Notes under the pieces: generated by a model
The model's database searches: none
Seen by the model: the letters and a program-made list of their open reading frames with translations, nothing else
What the model was told of the DNA's origin: nothing
In this document: positions 51,363 through 58,824 of the stretch, piece by piece
How the letters are laid out: each line of letters starts with the position of its first letter
How positions within the stretch are numbered: the stretch's first letter is position 1
Position numbers and translations under genes: made by a program
Source of the DNA: Solirubrobacter pauli
GTDB lineage: Bacteria > Actinomycetota > Thermoleophilia > Solirubrobacterales > Solirubrobacteraceae
Reading direction: 5' to 3'
Assembly: GCF_003633755.1 (NCBI RefSeq)
Contig: NZ_RBIL01000002.1
Span: 1,674,001-1,738,000, forward strand
Length of the DNA: 64,000 bases

Positions 51363-51678
51363 CGTTCTCCGGCGGGTTGCCGTCGAACTCCGCCTTGGCG
51401 GCGTGCGCGAGGACGTGCTCGGGCGTGTTGTCGATCTCGTCGGGGCGGTGGGCGAGGTAGAGCGTGACGGCCTGGGCCATGACGATCGGGGCGTCCTCGT
51501 CGACGCCCCACATCACGCGCTCCTCGAGCCCGTCGAGGATGCCTCGCACGGGCTGGTCGGCGTCTTCGTAGCGCACGGCGAACTCCTCGACCGCCGGGTC
51601 CTCACCCGGCGGGTCGACGATCGCGACTGCGCGGCGTACGAGGTCGGCGAGGGAGATCAGGGTCCAATCCGTCGGCAT
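51325..51678 (-). CDS. Cytosolic protein of unknown function
   Basis: A 117-residue, acidic, helical protein (LADLVRRAVAIVDPPGED, then PIVMAQAVTLYLAHRP). No family recognised. ATG with AGGA close upstream. It overlaps the small membrane gene tail to tail. Confidence 0.6.
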   Translation of the reverse strand: MPTDWTLISLADLVRRAVAIVDPPGEDPAVEEFAVRYEDADQPVRGILDGLEERVMWGVDEDAPIVMAQAVTLYLAHRPDEIDNTPEHVLAHAAKAEFDGNPPENVRAWLADQGVAL

Positions 51679-51699
51679 GGATCCTGGCCTACCCAGGGC

Positions 51700-52806
51700 T
51701 CAGAACTCGATCACACTCCGGATGCCGTCCTGGTGGTGCATGAGCTCGAAGCCGTGGTTGACGTCCTCGAGCTTGATCCGGTGCGAGATGAACGGGTCGA
51801 CGTCGAGCTTGCCGTCCAGGTAGAGCTGCACGAGCTGCGGGACCTGGTCGCGGCCCTTGACGCCACCGAAGCTCGAGCCCGCCACGCGGCGGCCCGTGAT
51901 CAGGTAGCGCGGGACGACGTCCAGCGTCTCGCCCTTGCCGGCCACGCCCGTGACCGTGCACAGCCCCCAGCCCATCCGCGCCGACTCGACCGCCTGGCGC
52001 ATCACGTTGACGTTGCCGGTGGCCTCGAAGGTGTAGTCGGCGCCGAAGCCGCCGGTCTCCTCCAGGACCTTCTCGACGGTGCCGTCGCCGCCGATCCAGG
52101 TGTCAGTCGCGCCCTGGCCGCGGGCGAGCTCCAGGCGATCCTCGCTCAGGTCGACGCAGATGATGCGCTCGGCGCCCTGCAGCCGCGCGCCGGCGACCGC
52201 GCCCAGGCCGACCATGCCGGCGCCGTAGACGACGACGGTCGACCCGGCCTCGACCTTGGCCGTGAACATCGCCGCGCCCATGCCCGTCGAGAGGCCGCAG
52301 GCGAACAGCGCGGCGCGGTCCAGCGGCGCCTCGTGCGGGACCTTGGCGAGCGCGATCTCCGGCATCACCGTGTACTCGGCGAACGTGCTCGTGCCCATGA
52401 AGTGGCGGATCGGCTCACCGTCGCGGCTCAGGCGCACCGTGCCGTCGGGCAGGTGGCCGAGGTTCTGCTCGGCGCGGATCGCCATGCAGAGGTTCGTCTT
52501 CGGCGACAGGCAGTGCACGCACTCGCGGCACTGCGGCGAGAAGAGCGTGACCACGTGATCACCGACGGCGACGTCCTTGACGCCTTCGCCGATCTTCTCC
52601 ACGACGCCCGCGCCCTCGTGCCCGAGGACCGCGGGCGCGTAGCCGGACGGGTCGGCTCCGGAGGCCGTGTACATGTCGGTGTGGCAGACGCCGCACGCCA
52701 CCAGCCGGACGAGCACCTCACCGGGCTTCGGGTCCGCCAGGTCGACCTCCTGGACGACGAGCGGCTTGCCGAACTCCTCCAACACCGCGGCACGCATCTT
52801 GGTCAT
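51700..52806 (-). CDS. Zinc alcohol dehydrogenase, class III-like
   Basis: A 368-residue medium-chain dehydrogenase. Catalytic zinc ligands are in ACGVCHTDMY (Cys) and LGHEGAGVVE (His). The structural zinc loop is CRECVHCLSPKTNLC with four Cys. The coenzyme motif is YGAGMVGLGAVAGARL. The PAVLGHEGAG and TFAEYTVMPE features point to the class III group, which includes formaldehyde/S-(hydroxymethyl)thiol dehydrogenases and NDMA-dependent ones; in Actinobacteria the cofactor thiol is often mycothiol. TAGGTT 7 nt upstream of the ATG (no Shine-Dalgarno) suggests a leaderless message. Confidence 0.9.
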   Translation of the reverse strand: MTKMRAAVLEEFGKPLVVQEVDLADPKPGEVLVRLVACGVCHTDMYTASGADPSGYAPAVLGHEGAGVVEKIGEGVKDVAVGDHVVTLFSPQCRECVHCLSPKTNLCMAIRAEQNLGHLPDGTVRLSRDGEPIRHFMGTSTFAEYTVMPEIALAKVPHEAPLDRAALFACGLSTGMGAAMFTAKVEAGSTVVVYGAGMVGLGAVAGARLQGAERIICVDLSEDRLELARGQGATDTWIGGDGTVEKVLEETGGFGADYTFEATGNVNVMRQAVESARMGWGLCTVTGVAGKGETLDVVPRYLITGRRVAGSSFGGVKGRDQVPQLVQLYLDGKLDVDPFISHRIKLEDVNHGFELMHHQDGIRSVIEF

Positions 52807-52826
52807 GCGTGGGAACCTAGCGATCC

Positions 52827-53444
52827 ATGTGGGTGATCTTCGACCTCAACGGGACGCTCCTCGATCCCGCCGCGCTGCTGGACCCGCCCGAGATCCCGAT
52901 CGCCGCGCTCGACGAGGCGAACATGATGGCCATGGTCACCGTCCTGGCGGGCCGCGAGACGACGTTCAAGCCGCTGTTCGAGGCGGCGCTCCGGCGCGGG
53001 CTCGAGCGCGCCGGCCGTGAGCCGGTCGACGTCGACCTGGGCGGGATGCCCGCGTATCCGGACGTCCCGGACGCGCTGCGGTCGCTGCGCGGGGCCGGAT
53101 TCCGGCTCGCGGTCCTGACGCAGTCCGCGGTCGAGCCGAGCGAGCACGCACTGGCGAACGCCGGCATCCGCGAGCACTTCGAGCACGTCCTGTCCGCTCC
53201 GGCCCTCGGCGCCTTCAAGCCCGAGGACCTCGCCTACGAGGCGGCGCTGGAACGCCTCGGGACGACCGAGGCGTGGTTCGTCGCCGGGCACTGGTGGGAC
53301 GTGGCGGGCGCGACCTTCGCGGGCCTCAAGACGGCCTGGGTCAGCCGCACCGACATCGCCTACCCGGTCGCGATGCCCGAGCCGCACCTGCGCGGCACGG
53401 ACATCGCGGACGTCGCCGCGCAGATAAAGGCCCAGGGCCTTTAG
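52827..53444 (+). CDS. HAD-superfamily hydrolase, haloacid-dehalogenase type II-like
   Basis: A 205-residue HAD protein. Motif I is FDLNGTLLD (nucleophile Asp 6) with Asn where most phosphatases have the second Asp. Motif II is VLTQSA near 94, motif III Lys is in FKPEDLAYEAAL near 131, and motif IV is GHWWDVAGATFAGL. The missing second Asp is a feature of 2-haloacid dehalogenases (DxYGT), so this may be a dehalogenase or an inactive relative. Divergent from the alcohol dehydrogenase gene; its stop overlaps the convergent gene within TTAG. Confidence 0.85.
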   Translation: MWVIFDLNGTLLDPAALLDPPEIPIAALDEANMMAMVTVLAGRETTFKPLFEAALRRGLERAGREPVDVDLGGMPAYPDVPDALRSLRGAGFRLAVLTQSAVEPSEHALANAGIREHFEHVLSAPALGAFKPEDLAYEAALERLGTTEAWFVAGHWWDVAGATFAGLKTAWVSRTDIAYPVAMPEPHLRGTDIADVAAQIKAQGL

Positions 53445-54007
53445 ATCCGGCGGAAGAAGCGGCGCGCCGGCGGGCGGCGGAAGTTCTCCTGGGCGAGTGA
53501 GGCGTTGACCGCCACGAGGCCGACCTCCGCGACCAGATTGGCCAGGCCGATCACGTTCAGGCGGCGCTTGGTGCGGCGCTGCTGGTCGGTTGCCCTGGGG
53601 GCCGCGTGATCGCCGTCCGACAGCGGGACGGCGCCGTCCGGGGCCTGCTTGGCGAAGCGCATGCCCTGCGCCGCGCTCGCGAGGCCGGTGACGGCGACGG
53701 CGGCGACGAGGGCGTCCTTCGCGTAGGCGAGCTTGCGCTCGGTCGGCGACAGGCGCGAGTTGGCCGACTCGGCGGCGCGGGCGCCGATCCAGCCCGTGCC
53801 GATCGCCAGCAGCGAGAGCGAGTTGATCGTGCCGTAGCGGCGCCAGGCGGCGTTGACCACCTTGCCGCGCTCGGCCTCGTCGTGGATCTCGGTGACGCTC
53901 GGATGCAGGGCGAGTCGGGCGAACAGGTTGCCGCCGAGCAGGCCGGCCATGCCGACGTCGTGCGCGGCGCGGCCGAGCTTCGAAGCAGGAACGCTAGGGA
54001 CGTGCAT
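53441..54007 (-). CDS. Membrane protein of unknown function
   Basis: A 188-residue protein with hydrophobic stretches at about 17-35, 59-76, 90-112 and 148-168, and a basic end (RRPPARRFFRRI). No family identified. Start ATG lies within the soxR-like gene (14 bp overlap), so it is cotranscribed with it and may be its target. Confidence 0.65.
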   Translation of the reverse strand: MHVPSVPASKLGRAAHDVGMAGLLGGNLFARLALHPSVTEIHDEAERGKVVNAAWRRYGTINSLSLLAIGTGWIGARAAESANSRLSPTERKLAYAKDALVAAVAVTGLASAAQGMRFAKQAPDGAVPLSDGDHAAPRATDQQRRTKRRLNVIGLANLVAEVGLVAVNASLAQENFRRPPARRFFRRI

Positions 54008-54443
54008 GAACGGGCTCTACCCGTCGGGCGCCCGGACCCTCGCGTCCCAGGCGGTCGTCCGGGTTCACCAGGGCGCACTTGTCCAGTGAGAGACAGCCGC
54101 AGCCGATGCAGTCGGTGAGGGAGTCGCGCAGGCGCTCGAGCTGCGCGATCTGCTCGTCGACGCGCGCCCGCCACTGCTCCGTGAGGCGCTCCCAGTCCTC
54201 GCGCTTGGGCGTGCGCGAGGCGGGCAGCTGCGCCAGCTCGTCGCCGATCTGCTCGAGCGTGAGGCCGATCCGCTGGGCGAAGAGGATGAACGCGACGCGC
54301 CGGATCACGGGCCGCGCGAACCGCCGGTGGCCGCCGCCGACGCGCTCGGACGCGATCAGCCCGCGCTCCTCGTAGAAGCGCAGGGCGCTGGTCGCCACGC
54401 CCGTGCGCGCGGCCACCTGGCCGATCGTGAGCAACTCCGCCAC
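53994..54443 (-). CDS. soxR: SoxR-like MerR-family redox regulator
   Basis: A 149-residue MerR-type activator with helix-turn-helix LTIGQVAARTGVATSALRFYEERGL at the start, a dimer helix, and the [2Fe-2S] ligand set CIGCGCLSLDKC (CxxCxCx5C) typical of SoxR. In Actinobacteria SoxR responds to redox-cycling compounds and switches on small sets of export or reductase genes. The GTG start at 54443 is 9 nt from a TATACT element embedded in the operator, so it probably represses its own leaderless message. C-terminal 25 residues after the last Cys are Arg/Gly-rich and variable. Confidence 0.92.
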   Translation of the reverse strand: MAELLTIGQVAARTGVATSALRFYEERGLIASERVGGGHRRFARPVIRRVAFILFAQRIGLTLEQIGDELAQLPASRTPKREDWERLTEQWRARVDEQIAQLERLRDSLTDCIGCGCLSLDKCALVNPDDRLGREGPGARRVEPVHARP

Positions 54444-54474
54444 TTGAATTCAAGTATACTTGAAGTTTCACAAT
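54444..54474 (+). promoter_or_regulatory. MerR/SoxR-type promoter with 19-bp spacer
   Basis: Plus-strand TTGAAT (54444-54449) and CACAAT (54469-54474) are separated by 19 bp, the long spacer of MerR-family controlled promoters. The palindrome TTCAAGTA-TACTTGAA (54449-54464) occupies most of the spacer and matches the SoxR-box CTCAAG...CTTGAG form. It serves the reductase gene on the plus strand; the reverse -10 (TATACT, minus) within it serves soxR. Confidence 0.8.
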
Positions 54475-54512
54475 GCTCCCATGCTGTCCGATGCCTGCAT
54501 GCAGGGACGTAC

Positions 54513-55079
54513 ATGAGAGGCCACCAAGTCCTGAAGCCCCATTTCCTCCTGGGACTCGGCGGGACGATGCGGTTCGGCTCCTCGAGTGAGCGCGCGCTGC
54601 GGATCGCCATGGAGCACGCCGCGGAGCGCGGCGCCGAGACGCTGCTGATCACGGGCGCGCGCCTGGATCTGCCCACGTACGACCCGGCGCTGGACCCGAC
54701 CCCCGCGGCGGAGTACGTGATCGACGCGGTCGAGCGCGCCGACGGCGTGCTCCTCGCCTCGCCGTCCTACCACGGCGGGATGACCGGGCTGCTCAAGAAC
54801 GCGCTCGATCACCTGGAAGCGCTGCGGGACCGCCCACGGCCGTACCTGCGCGACCGGGCGGTCGGGTTGATCGCCACCGGCGACGGCTGGCAGGGCCCGA
54901 ACGCGACGCTGCAGACCCTGCGGATGACCGTCCACACGTTGCAGGGCTGGCCGACGCCGCTCGGGATCGCCCACAACGTCACCGACAGCGGCGTGGAGGC
55001 CGTGCGCCCGCAGCTGCACCTGATGGCCGACCAGGTGCTGGACTTCGCGAGCCTGCGCGCGGGTGCGGCCGTTGCTTGA
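54513..55079 (+). CDS. NADPH-dependent FMN reductase-family protein
   Basis: A 188-residue flavodoxin-fold protein with the start LLGLGGTMRFGSSSERAL (phosphate-binding loop), the FMN motif SPSYHGGMTGLLKNALDHLE near residues 84-103, and LIATGDGWQG. Such proteins reduce FMN, quinones or azo dyes with NAD(P)H. Divergent pairing with a SoxR-like gene and its operator implies induction by redox-active compounds. ATG 54513 has AGGGA upstream; several closer upstream ATGs are not in frame. Confidence 0.88.
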   Translation: MRGHQVLKPHFLLGLGGTMRFGSSSERALRIAMEHAAERGAETLLITGARLDLPTYDPALDPTPAAEYVIDAVERADGVLLASPSYHGGMTGLLKNALDHLEALRDRPRPYLRDRAVGLIATGDGWQGPNATLQTLRMTVHTLQGWPTPLGIAHNVTDSGVEAVRPQLHLMADQVLDFASLRAGAAVA

Positions 55080-55704
55080 AGTCAGCGGGCCGGAGGCGGC
55101 CGCCTATCTGGACTCGCACCTGACCGCGCCGGTCGGCGACCTCGCGGACGGCGACCGGCGACGGGCCGCGCTGCTCACGCCGAAGGGGACGTTGCTGGCG
55201 CTGCTCGACGTGCACCGCGCCGCCGGGGCGTTCCGGCTGCGCGGCGGCGACGAGACGGCCGCGCACGCGCTGACACGCGGGCGGGTCGGGTGGCGGGTCG
55301 ACCTGACGCCGCTGCCGGCCGCACCGCCCACGCTGTCCGACCTCGAACGCGTCGAGGCCCTCGTGCCCGCCTTCGGCCCCGACATCGACGAGCGCACGCT
55401 CCCGCACGAGGCCGGGCTCGTCCCCGACGTCGTCCGGCTGGACGGCGGCATCTACCCGGGCAAGATGACCGTCCTGCGCCAGGAGCGCTCCGGGACGATC
55501 CACCGGGCGCTGCGCCGGCTCGCGCTCGAGGCACCCGTCGAGCCCGGCACGCCCGTGCACGACGACGAGGGCCCGCTCGGCATGATCGGCACGGCCGTCG
55601 TCTCCCCCACCCGTGGCCCGCTCGCGCTCGCGCTCCTGCGCCGTCGCGCCACGCCGGGGAGCCGGGTGCGCGTCGCCGGGGTGTCGGGTATCGTCGAGCC
55701 GTGA
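55063..55704 (+). CDS. YgfZ/GcvT-like folate-binding protein
   Basis: A 213-residue protein with the aminomethyltransferase-type folate fold. Features are LLEVSGPEAAAYLDSHLT at the start and DGGIYPGKMTVLRQERSG, corresponding to the KGCYTGQE box of YgfZ with the usual Cys replaced. YgfZ-type proteins help Fe-S cluster enzymes in a folate-dependent way. Loss of the Cys is seen in some lineages. GTG start overlaps the previous gene; the next GTG overlaps its stop. Confidence 0.75.
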   Translation: MRPLLEVSGPEAAAYLDSHLTAPVGDLADGDRRRAALLTPKGTLLALLDVHRAAGAFRLRGGDETAAHALTRGRVGWRVDLTPLPAAPPTLSDLERVEALVPAFGPDIDERTLPHEAGLVPDVVRLDGGIYPGKMTVLRQERSGTIHRALRRLALEAPVEPGTPVHDDEGPLGMIGTAVVSPTRGPLALALLRRRATPGSRVRVAGVSGIVEP

Positions 55705-56744
55705 CGCTGACCCGCGAGCAGCTCGAAGAACACCGCCGCCACGTCGCGCGCCACAAGGAGCCCGACGCTCCGCTGACGCCGCAGCAGGAGGCGATGCTGA
55801 AGCTGCAGACAGGCGTCGGCAACGCGGCGCTCGCCCGGGCGATGCTCAACCGCCAGCTCCCGGATCTGGTTCCGCGCCTCCAGCCGCCGCAGCCGATGGA
55901 CGAGGCGGTCCGCCAGCACGTCGTCACCTACCTGGAGAAGATGCGGCTGGCGATCCAGCTGCACAACATGGAGGGCACGATCTCCATGCCGGAGCTGGTC
56001 AACCAGGTCCGCCAGAACGTGCCCGAGGCGCTCGCCGCCACGCCCTTCCAGATCGAGCTCGTGATCACCGAGATCCTCGCGGGCGACACGCCGCCGCCCG
56101 TCCGCAAGGTCGACACCAGCGACGGCCGCGCCGCGGAGGTCGAGGCGAAGATCCTCAACTCGATCCCGAAGCCGCCGAAGGAGCTCAAGCTGCACGCCGG
56201 GCCGGGCACGCTGACGTTCGCGTTCACGGGTGAGGCGAAGCTGCAGGCCGGGCCGGTCACCGCCACCGCCGACAAGGACGGCGCGTCGGTCGGCGTGTCC
56301 GGCGGCGACGCCTCCGTCACGGCCCAGGGCGCGTTCGCGGGCGACTCGTTCGGCCTGAAGGCGTCCGTCAAGGGCGTCGCGTTCGACGCGCAGATCAAGA
56401 AGGACAGCGCGACGAACCAGTGGTCGAAGTTCACGGCCAACGTGAAGATCCCGATCGCCGGCAACGAGACGGTCGAGGACCGCCCGCCGCAGGAGGAGAT
56501 CGTCGCCGCGGTCATGCAGGCCGAGGCGGCCATCAACGAGGTCGCCGCCCACCTCGCGCAGGGCGGCAGCCCGACCGACGAGGTCGTCAAGAGCAAGATG
56601 GCGCTGATCAAGCCCGCGTTCGAGAAGGTCGGCGCGGCCGTCGAGGAGCGCAAGGGACCACAGGCGAGCGTGAAGCTGAGCGTCGGGACCGACGACCCGA
56701 AGCTCGGCAGCTACGGCGTCGTGAGCCTGGTCATCGAGTTCTAG
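55701..56744 (+). CDS. Protein with eCIS-associated-type N-terminal motif, unknown
   Basis: A 347-residue protein, starting GTG and coupled to the gene before it. Near residue 33 it has LKLQTGVGNAALARAMLNRQ, matching the LQ-x-x-x-GN-x-AVAR-x-L motif that precedes DUF4157 and related proteins of extracellular contractile injection systems and other loci. After a helical part (70-130) comes a beta-rich Gly/Ala/Lys region with repeated AKLQAGPVTAT, GVSGGDASVTAQG, FGLKASVKGV strands. No HEXXH zinc motif appears. A role as exported effector or payload is speculative. Stop overlaps the convergent gene at CTAG. Confidence 0.65.
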   Translation: MTLTREQLEEHRRHVARHKEPDAPLTPQQEAMLKLQTGVGNAALARAMLNRQLPDLVPRLQPPQPMDEAVRQHVVTYLEKMRLAIQLHNMEGTISMPELVNQVRQNVPEALAATPFQIELVITEILAGDTPPPVRKVDTSDGRAAEVEAKILNSIPKPPKELKLHAGPGTLTFAFTGEAKLQAGPVTATADKDGASVGVSGGDASVTAQGAFAGDSFGLKASVKGVAFDAQIKKDSATNQWSKFTANVKIPIAGNETVEDRPPQEEIVAAVMQAEAAINEVAAHLAQGGSPTDEVVKSKMALIKPAFEKVGAAVEERKGPQASVKLSVGTDDPKLGSYGVVSLVIEF

Positions 56745-57388
56745 AGGTGCGCCTGGTCGTTCCAGGTCAACAGCGCCCAGCCGTCGTAGCGCTCGCCCTC
56801 GATGAAGTAGTCGCGGCGCTGCTGGAACAGCGTGATGCCGGTGTTGATGTGACCCATCCGGTAGAGCGCCGGAAGGTGCGCGGGTGAGAACGCCTCGCGG
56901 AAGAGCGCCCTGCCCGTGAAGTAGTGGATGAAGCCCCAGTGCGAGACGCAGAGGATGCGCTCGCTCTCGACGCGCTCCGCCAGGCGCTCCTGCACGCGAT
57001 CGACGCGCGCCAGGATCGCGTTGAAGGACTCCGAGCCCGGCTCGGCGTGGTCGGGCGGCGACTGCGGCATCCACGTGATGTGGCCCTCGCCGTCGAAGTT
57101 CGGCGAGACGGCGCGGTAGGCGTCCGACTGGACCGCCTCGTGCAGGTCCCCGTCGGTCTCGAACGGCAGCCCGAGGACCTCGCCGATGCCCTGCGCGGTC
57201 TCCTGCGCCCGCCCGTACGGCGACGCGATGATCCGCTCGATGCCCTCGCCCTTCAGGCGCTCGCCGAGCCCGCGCGCCTGCTCCCAGCCGCGCTCGGACA
57301 GGTGGTCGCCGTCTGCGGGCTCGGGCTCGCCGTTGCGCTCGGCGAGGTTGAAGAGCGACTCGCCGTGCCGCGTGAAGCAGACGATCAC
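56741..57388 (-). CDS. Histidine phosphatase family protein
   Basis: A 215-residue phosphoglycerate-mutase-like phosphatase with the catalytic FTRHGES at residues 5-11, the ASPYGRAQETA motif (second Arg), Glu near 84, and CVSHWGFIHYF (second His). Active-site set is complete. Substrate open. GTG start overlaps the pdxT stop by 4 bases, placing it last in the pdxS-pdxT unit; a link to vitamin B6 phosphate recycling is possible but unproven. Confidence 0.88.
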   Translation of the reverse strand: MIVCFTRHGESLFNLAERNGEPEPADGDHLSERGWEQARGLGERLKGEGIERIIASPYGRAQETAQGIGEVLGLPFETDGDLHEAVQSDAYRAVSPNFDGEGHITWMPQSPPDHAEPGSESFNAILARVDRVQERLAERVESERILCVSHWGFIHYFTGRALFREAFSPAHLPALYRMGHINTGITLFQQRRDYFIEGERYDGWALLTWNDQAHL

Positions 57389-57933
57389 TGCGCGGCGACG
57401 TTCTTGAGGAACAGCTCGTGCACGCGGCTCTCGCCCGCGATCTCCGGGTGGAACGAGATCACGAGCATGTTGTCCTGGCGGGCGGCGACCGGATGGCCGT
57501 CGACCGACGCGAGGATCTCGACGGCGTCGCCGTACTCGGCCAGCCACGGCGCGCGGATGAACACCGCGCGCACCGTGCCGTCGATCCCCGGGATCTCGAG
57601 GTCCTCCTCGAAGCTCCTGATCTGGCGGCCGAACGCGTTGCGCCGGCACACCGTGTCCATCACGCCGAGGTGCTCGCGGTCGAGCATGATCATCCCCGCG
57701 CACGTGCCGAGCACGGGCTTGCCCGACCGCACGAAGTCCCGCAGCGGGTCGCCGAGCCCCTCGCGCTTGATGCCGAGCGTCATCGTGGTCGATTCGCCAC
57801 CCGGCATCACCAGCCCGTCCAAGCCCTCCAGGTCGGCGGGCACGCGGACCTCGCGGACGTCCGCCCCGAGGTCCTGCAACATCTTGGAATGTGCCTCGAA
57901 GTCGCCCTGGAGGGCGAGGACGCCGACTACCAA
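57385..57933 (-). CDS. pdxT: Pyridoxal 5'-phosphate synthase glutaminase subunit PdxT
   Basis: A 182-residue class I-type glutaminase that feeds ammonia to Pdx[13 protein letters not shown] lies at the start, GGESTTM near 46, the catalytic CAGMIML (Cys near 78), and the His-x-Glu pair in [10 protein letters not shown] near 162. TTG at 57933 is the only sensible start in frame; it overlaps the pdxS stop, so translation is likely coupled. Confidence 0.95.
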   Translation of the reverse strand: MVVGVLALQGDFEAHSKMLQDLGADVREVRVPADLEGLDGLVMPGGESTTMTLGIKREGLGDPLRDFVRSGKPVLGTCAGMIMLDREHLGVMDTVCRRNAFGRQIRSFEEDLEIPGIDGTVRAVFIRAPWLAEYGDAVEILASVDGHPVAARQDNMLVISFHPEIAGESRVHELFLKNVAAQ

Positions 57934-58811
57934 CCGCGGTTGGCCAGGAGCTGCTGCTCGTCGAGCTTGCGCGACTCGAGCGACTGCATGGCGGAGCCCA
58001 GGCCCTCGGACGCCTTCGCGACGCGGTCCGCGTCCCGGAAGTGGGTCGTGGCCTCGACGATCGCCGCGGCGCGCGTGGCCGGGTCCTCGGACTTGAAGAT
58101 GCCCGAGCCCACGAACACGCCCTCGGCGCCGAGCTGCATCACGAGCGACGCGTCGGCCGGCGTGGCGATGCCACCCGCGCAGAACAGCACGACCGGCAGC
58201 TTCTGCTCGGCCGCGACCTGGCGGACGAGGTCCAGCGGCGACTGCAGCTCCTTCGCGGCGGTCGCGAGCTCCATGTCGTCCAGGGTGCCCAGGCGGCGGA
58301 TCTCGCTGCGGATCGCGCGCAGGTGGCGCACGGCCTCGACGATGTCGCCGGTGCCGGCCTCGCCCTTGGAGCGGATCATCGCCGCGCCCTCGCCGATCCG
58401 GCGCAGCGCCTCGCCCAGGTGGGTCGCGCCGCACACGAACGGCACCTTGAAGCCCCACTTGTCGATGTGGTTGGCCTCGTCGGCGGGCGTCAGCACCTCG
58501 GACTCGTCGATGTAGTCGACCTCGAGCGCCTCGAGCACCTGCGCCTCGGCGAAGTGGCCGATGCGCGCCTTGGCCATGACCGGGATGGTCACGGCCTCCT
58601 GGATGCCCTTGATCATCGCCGGGTCGGACATGCGCGCGACACCACCGTCACGGCGGATGTCGGACGGCACGCGCTCGAGCGCCATGACGGCCACCGCGCC
58701 CGAGTCCTCGGCGATCTTCGCCTGCTCGGCGTCGACGACGTCCATGATGACGCCGCCCTTCAGCATCTCGGCCAGACCGGCCTTCACACGGAACGTCGCT
58801 TCGTCTCTCAT
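57927..58811 (-). CDS. pdxS: Pyridoxal 5'-phosphate synthase subunit PdxS
   Basis: A 294-residue TIM-barrel synthase that builds PLP from ribose 5-phosphate, glyceraldehyde 3-phosphate and ammonia. Motifs: [78 protein letters not shown] and FVGSGIFKS. Start ATG 58811 puts [10 protein letters not shown] first; GTG 58832 would add 7 residues and overlap the previous stop. Confidence 0.97.
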   Translation of the reverse strand: MRDEATFRVKAGLAEMLKGGVIMDVVDAEQAKIAEDSGAVAVMALERVPSDIRRDGGVARMSDPAMIKGIQEAVTIPVMAKARIGHFAEAQVLEALEVDYIDESEVLTPADEANHIDKWGFKVPFVCGATHLGEALRRIGEGAAMIRSKGEAGTGDIVEAVRHLRAIRSEIRRLGTLDDMELATAAKELQSPLDLVRQVAAEQKLPVVLFCAGGIATPADASLVMQLGAEGVFVGSGIFKSEDPATRAAAIVEATTHFRDADRVAKASEGLGSAMQSLESRKLDEQQLLANRGW

Positions 58812-58824
58812 AGCCGCAACGATG

